Assembly: GCA_026989335.1 (NCBI GenBank)
Contig: JALSJN010000075.1
Coordinates: 62,001-126,000, forward strand
Source: Thiotrichaceae bacterium
GTDB taxonomy: Bacteria > Pseudomonadota > Gammaproteobacteria > Thiotrichales > Thiotrichaceae
Direction: 5' to 3'
DNA length: 64,000 nucleotides
Shown: positions 61,593 through 64,000 of the stretch, piece after piece
Layout: each line of letters opens with the position of its first letter
Position numbering within the stretch: position 1 is the stretch's first letter
The notes under the pieces: model-generated
Seen by the model: only the letters and a program-made list of their open reading frames with translations
Told to the model about the DNA's origin: nothing
Database searches by the model: none
Made by a program: the position numbers and the translations under genes

Positions 61593-63845
61593 ATGAAAAT
61601 TATTACGCGTACACTACTCGGTTTGAGCTTGCCAGCGTTGCTACTAGCAACCGGTAGCACCTATGCAGAAGCACGTTTGCAAAGTATTGACTCTGCAGTA
61701 CAGGCTGGTAAAACAACATTGCGTTTAAACTTTGATAGTAAGGTAGCAATGCCTAAGAGCTTTGCGATGAGAGGTGGGAAAAGTATTGTACTTGATTTCC
61801 CAGGAGCAGATTCCTCCATACTTAAGCGGAGTAAACGCTTTAACTCCCGCTCATTAAAGGATGTTAAATTTGCCAAAGGCGCGAATAAACTTCGTGTGAT
61901 GGTGTCACTCAACAAATTAACCAAATACTCAACACGCGTACAAGGCAATGATGTGGTATTAACGTTTGATGATAACCAAGGTAATCGACAACAACCACGT
62001 TTAGCAGCACAAACCGCGTTACAACAGCAACGTGTTCAAGCACAAAGACAGGCCCAAGCGCAACGAAATGCTCAGGCACAAAGAAATGCTAATGCTGAGA
62101 GACGAAAAGCAGTAAGCCGTCAGGCAGTAGCAAGTAACTATGTTGCTCGTCCACCGGCGCAGACATCACGCTTTAACCCAAGACAACAAAACGTAGTACA
62201 TAGAGCGCCTCAGCAGCAACGTGCACAACAAGGTGGATCAAGAGTTCTTGGTGCGATTGACTTCCAAAGAACACAAGCAGGCGGAGGACGTGCTGTCATA
62301 AAGCTACCACATCCATCAACAGTCGTTGAGTCACGTAAAGTGGGTAACGTCGTTGAAGTCACGGTTAAAAATGTACGAGCACGTAGCGGTAATAAACGAA
62401 TCGACGTAACTGATTTTGCAACACCAGCATCTTATTTGGACGTGACTCAAAGTGGCCGTGATGTGAAAATCAGAGTGTTAGCGAATGCAGCATTTAATTA
62501 TAATGCGGTAAAGCAGGGTAACAACTATGTGGTTAACTTTAATAAAGTAAAAGCTAAAATTGTGAATGACCCCTTCAAGCTTAAAAAGAAACATTACACT
62601 GGCAAAAAGCTTTCATTAAACTTCCAAGATATCGAAGTTCGCTCAGTACTACAGTTACTCGCTGACTTTACCGACAAAAATATCGTTGTAAGTGATACGG
62701 TAAAAGGTAATATCACACTTCGCTTAAAAGATGTACCGTGGGATCAAGCCTTAGATATCGTCCTTGAAACCAAAGGCCTAGCAATGCGCAGTAACGGCAA
62801 TGTTATTTGGATTGCACCGGCAAGTGAGTTAGATGCAAAAGAGCAACGTGAAATGCAAGCATTTAAGCGCAAGCAAGCACTTGAGCCATTAGTGACAGAA
62901 TATATCTCAGTCAATTATGCGAAAGTAGAAGATTTAGCCGGCTTAGTTCAATCATCAGCGGGTAAAGATGAAGGTTCGCTACTATCTAAACGAGGCAGTG
63001 TCTCAGTAGATAAACGTACTAATACATTGTTAGTGCAAGATACGGCTGATCGCGTGAGTGAAATCCGTGCGATGGTCAAGACTTTAGATGTCTCTGTTAG
63101 ACAGGTATCGGTTGAATCACGTATCGTTATCGCATCGGATGAGTTTAGTAAAGATTTAGGTACACGTTTTGGTGTAACTCAATTTGGTAAAAACTTATCA
63201 ACATCAGGTAGCTTAGAATCAACTTCATCAATGAGTAATGATTTGCTGGGCGGATCAGGAAATGTGGGTATCCCATCACTGAATGATCGCTTGAATGTAA
63301 ACATGCCTATACCAGGCGCAGCTAAAATGGCATTCTCAATCTTGAGTAAAGATTACTTGATTGATCTTGAATTATCAGCGCTACAGGCAGAAAACAAAGG
63401 CGAGATCGTATCAACCCCACGTGTTGTTACAGCTGATAAGAAGAAGGCGTTGATTGAACAAGGTGTTGAAATTCCTTATAAGACAGTCAGCTCGTCAGGT
63501 ACTAAAGTACAGTTTAAGAAAGCAGTATTAGCACTTGAAGTAACGCCACAAATCACACCGGATGAACATGTCATCATGGATCTTAAAGTAAGCCAAGATA
63601 CAGTGGGTGCGATTTATGATGGTGTTCCCAGTATTAATACGCGTGAAGTCAATACTCAGGTATTGGTTGCCAATGGACAGACGGTTGTACTCGGTGGGGT
63701 TCATGAAGAAGTTAACTCTAAGAAGATTGATAAAGTGCCCTTACTGGGAGATGTGCCTATCATTGGTAAGCTCTTCCAGAGAACCTTTAACCGTGACAAC
63801 AAACGTGAGCTACTTATTTTTGTAACACCAAAAATATTGAAATAA
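61593..63845 (+). CDS. pilQ: Type IV pilus secretin PilQ
   Basis: A 750-residue outer-membrane secretin. A signal peptide (TLLGLSLPALLLATGSTYA) is followed by an AMIN domain (about 30-125), a low-complexity Gln/Arg/Ala linker (about 130-215), a second AMIN domain (about 220-315), the short STN/N0-like domain (SLNFQDIEVRSVLQLLADFTDKNIVVS, about 343-370), a NolW domain and the secretin core ending in TQVLVANGQTVVLGG and PLLGDVPIIGKLFQ near 685-730. It forms the pilus pore. A terminator follows 41 bp after the stop. Confidence 0.96.
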   Translation: MKIITRTLLGLSLPALLLATGSTYAEARLQSIDSAVQAGKTTLRLNFDSKVAMPKSFAMRGGKSIVLDFPGADSSILKRSKRFNSRSLKDVKFAKGANKLRVMVSLNKLTKYSTRVQGNDVVLTFDDNQGNRQQPRLAAQTALQQQRVQAQRQAQAQRNAQAQRNANAERRKAVSRQAVASNYVARPPAQTSRFNPRQQNVVHRAPQQQRAQQGGSRVLGAIDFQRTQAGGGRAVIKLPHPSTVVESRKVGNVVEVTVKNVRARSGNKRIDVTDFATPASYLDVTQSGRDVKIRVLANAAFNYNAVKQGNNYVVNFNKVKAKIVNDPFKLKKKHYTGKKLSLNFQDIEVRSVLQLLADFTDKNIVVSDTVKGNITLRLKDVPWDQALDIVLETKGLAMRSNGNVIWIAPASELDAKEQREMQAFKRKQALEPLVTEYISVNYAKVEDLAGLVQSSAGKDEGSLLSKRGSVSVDKRTNTLLVQDTADRVSEIRAMVKTLDVSVRQVSVESRIVIASDEFSKDLGTRFGVTQFGKNLSTSGSLESTSSMSNDLLGGSGNVGIPSLNDRLNVNMPIPGAAKMAFSILSKDYLIDLELSALQAENKGEIVSTPRVVTADKKKALIEQGVEIPYKTVSSSGTKVQFKKAVLALEVTPQITPDEHVIMDLKVSQDTVGAIYDGVPSINTREVNTQVLVANGQTVVLGGVHEEVNSKKIDKVPLLGDVPIIGKLFQRTFNRDNKRELLIFVTPKILK
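62020..62105 (+). repeat. Degenerate 18-bp tandem repeat inside pilQ
   Basis: The linker of PilQ contains successive six-residue units such as QAQRNA, coded by imperfect copies of an 18-bp unit (CAAGCGCAACGAAATGCT and CAGGCACAAAGAAATGCT). Such tracts can vary in copy number by slippage, changing linker length. Confidence 0.6.
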
Positions 63846-63885
63846 GCTAAACGGGCACTAAGGTGTAAGTTTACGTGTTTTATTA

Positions 63886-63914
63886 AAAGGCTGGGATTAT
63901 CCCAGCCTTTTTTT
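63886..63914 (+). terminator. Intrinsic terminator after pilQ
   Basis: The stem AAGGCTGGGA/TCCCAGCCTT with a very short loop and a run of T residues, the end of the pilMNOPQ transcript. Nothing else is recognised from here to 64000. Confidence 0.93.
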
Positions 63915-64000
63915 ATTGCCGTAAAAAATAGTTTAACTTGATTCCTTTATGAGCAACTGGCATAAATAACAGTATGATAAAAAACGAAAATATAATACTG

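Overview
The window looks like chromosomal DNA of a free-living, sulfur-oxidising gammaproteobacterium with a low to moderate GC content. The evidence is a complete aprM-aprB-aprA operon (membrane-anchored APS reductase of the type used in reverse by sulfur oxidisers), a type IV pilus pilMNOPQ operon next to mrcA, a lon-hupB-tRNA block with ppiD further on, and gammaproteobacterial housekeeping genes (smpB/ratA/rnfH/bamE, mltD/rnhA/dnaQ, hemB, hemE). A Thiotrichales-like organism fits best, but this is an inference from gene content, not a phylogenetic placement.

Layout. 0-5 kb: surface and accessory genes (sulfotransferase-like protein, DUF4185-like lipoprotein, a 64-residue orphan protein, a GT4 glycosyltransferase) separated by repeats. 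5-8.7 kb: two overlapping Era/YcjF-like membrane-associated GTPases and an adenylate kinase with a Cys/His LID. 8.8-22 kb, all on the minus strand: an exopolysaccharide locus. It holds rmlA, a methyltransferase, a PssD/PssE-type split glycosyltransferase, a Wzx flippase, a Wzy/ligase-like polymerase, a hexapeptide acetyltransferase, two GT2 enzymes, a WcaJ-type initiating transferase, an acyltransferase and a Wzc-type tyrosine kinase. No Wza exporter or Wzb phosphatase is in the window. 22-32.7 kb: endonuclease I-like protein, hemB, FMN reductase, a YaiL-like protein, glnK-amtB, a truncated SF1-helicase-like protein, apaH, a tail-anchored protein, lon, hupB, tRNA-Val and tRNA-Asp.

32.7-44.1 kb: fur, an FbpABC-type Fe(III) importer with Fur-box-like sites, aprMBA, and a group of little-known genes (small protein, SlyD-like FKBP, TPR protein, DUF4279-like protein). 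This block lies between hupB-tRNAs and ppiD, which are close neighbours in many gammaproteobacteria, so it looks like inserted cargo. 44-64 kb: ppiD, a lipoprotein, fau, mltD, a YafS-like methyltransferase, rnhA, dnaQ, smpB, ratA, rnfH, an extra small gene, bamE, rpsU, yqeY, hemE, mrcA and pilMNOPQ.

The most striking unexplained structure is three families of short (about 90-240 bp) palindromic or inverted-repeat-bounded elements scattered between genes. Family A has ends resembling CCTGATTAAGTC, family B has ends resembling CTATCTGGGGTTAG, and family C has ends resembling GAGACCTTTGC. None contains a transposase, so they look like MITE or hairpin-type non-autonomous repeats. Some copies appear to reach into neighbouring gene ends. 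The other notable point is an adenylate kinase with a Cys-X5-His...Cys-X2-Cys LID, like the metal-binding enzyme of sulfate reducers, in a genome that also carries APS reductase. No CRISPR array, rRNA operon, tmRNA, prophage or integrase was seen.
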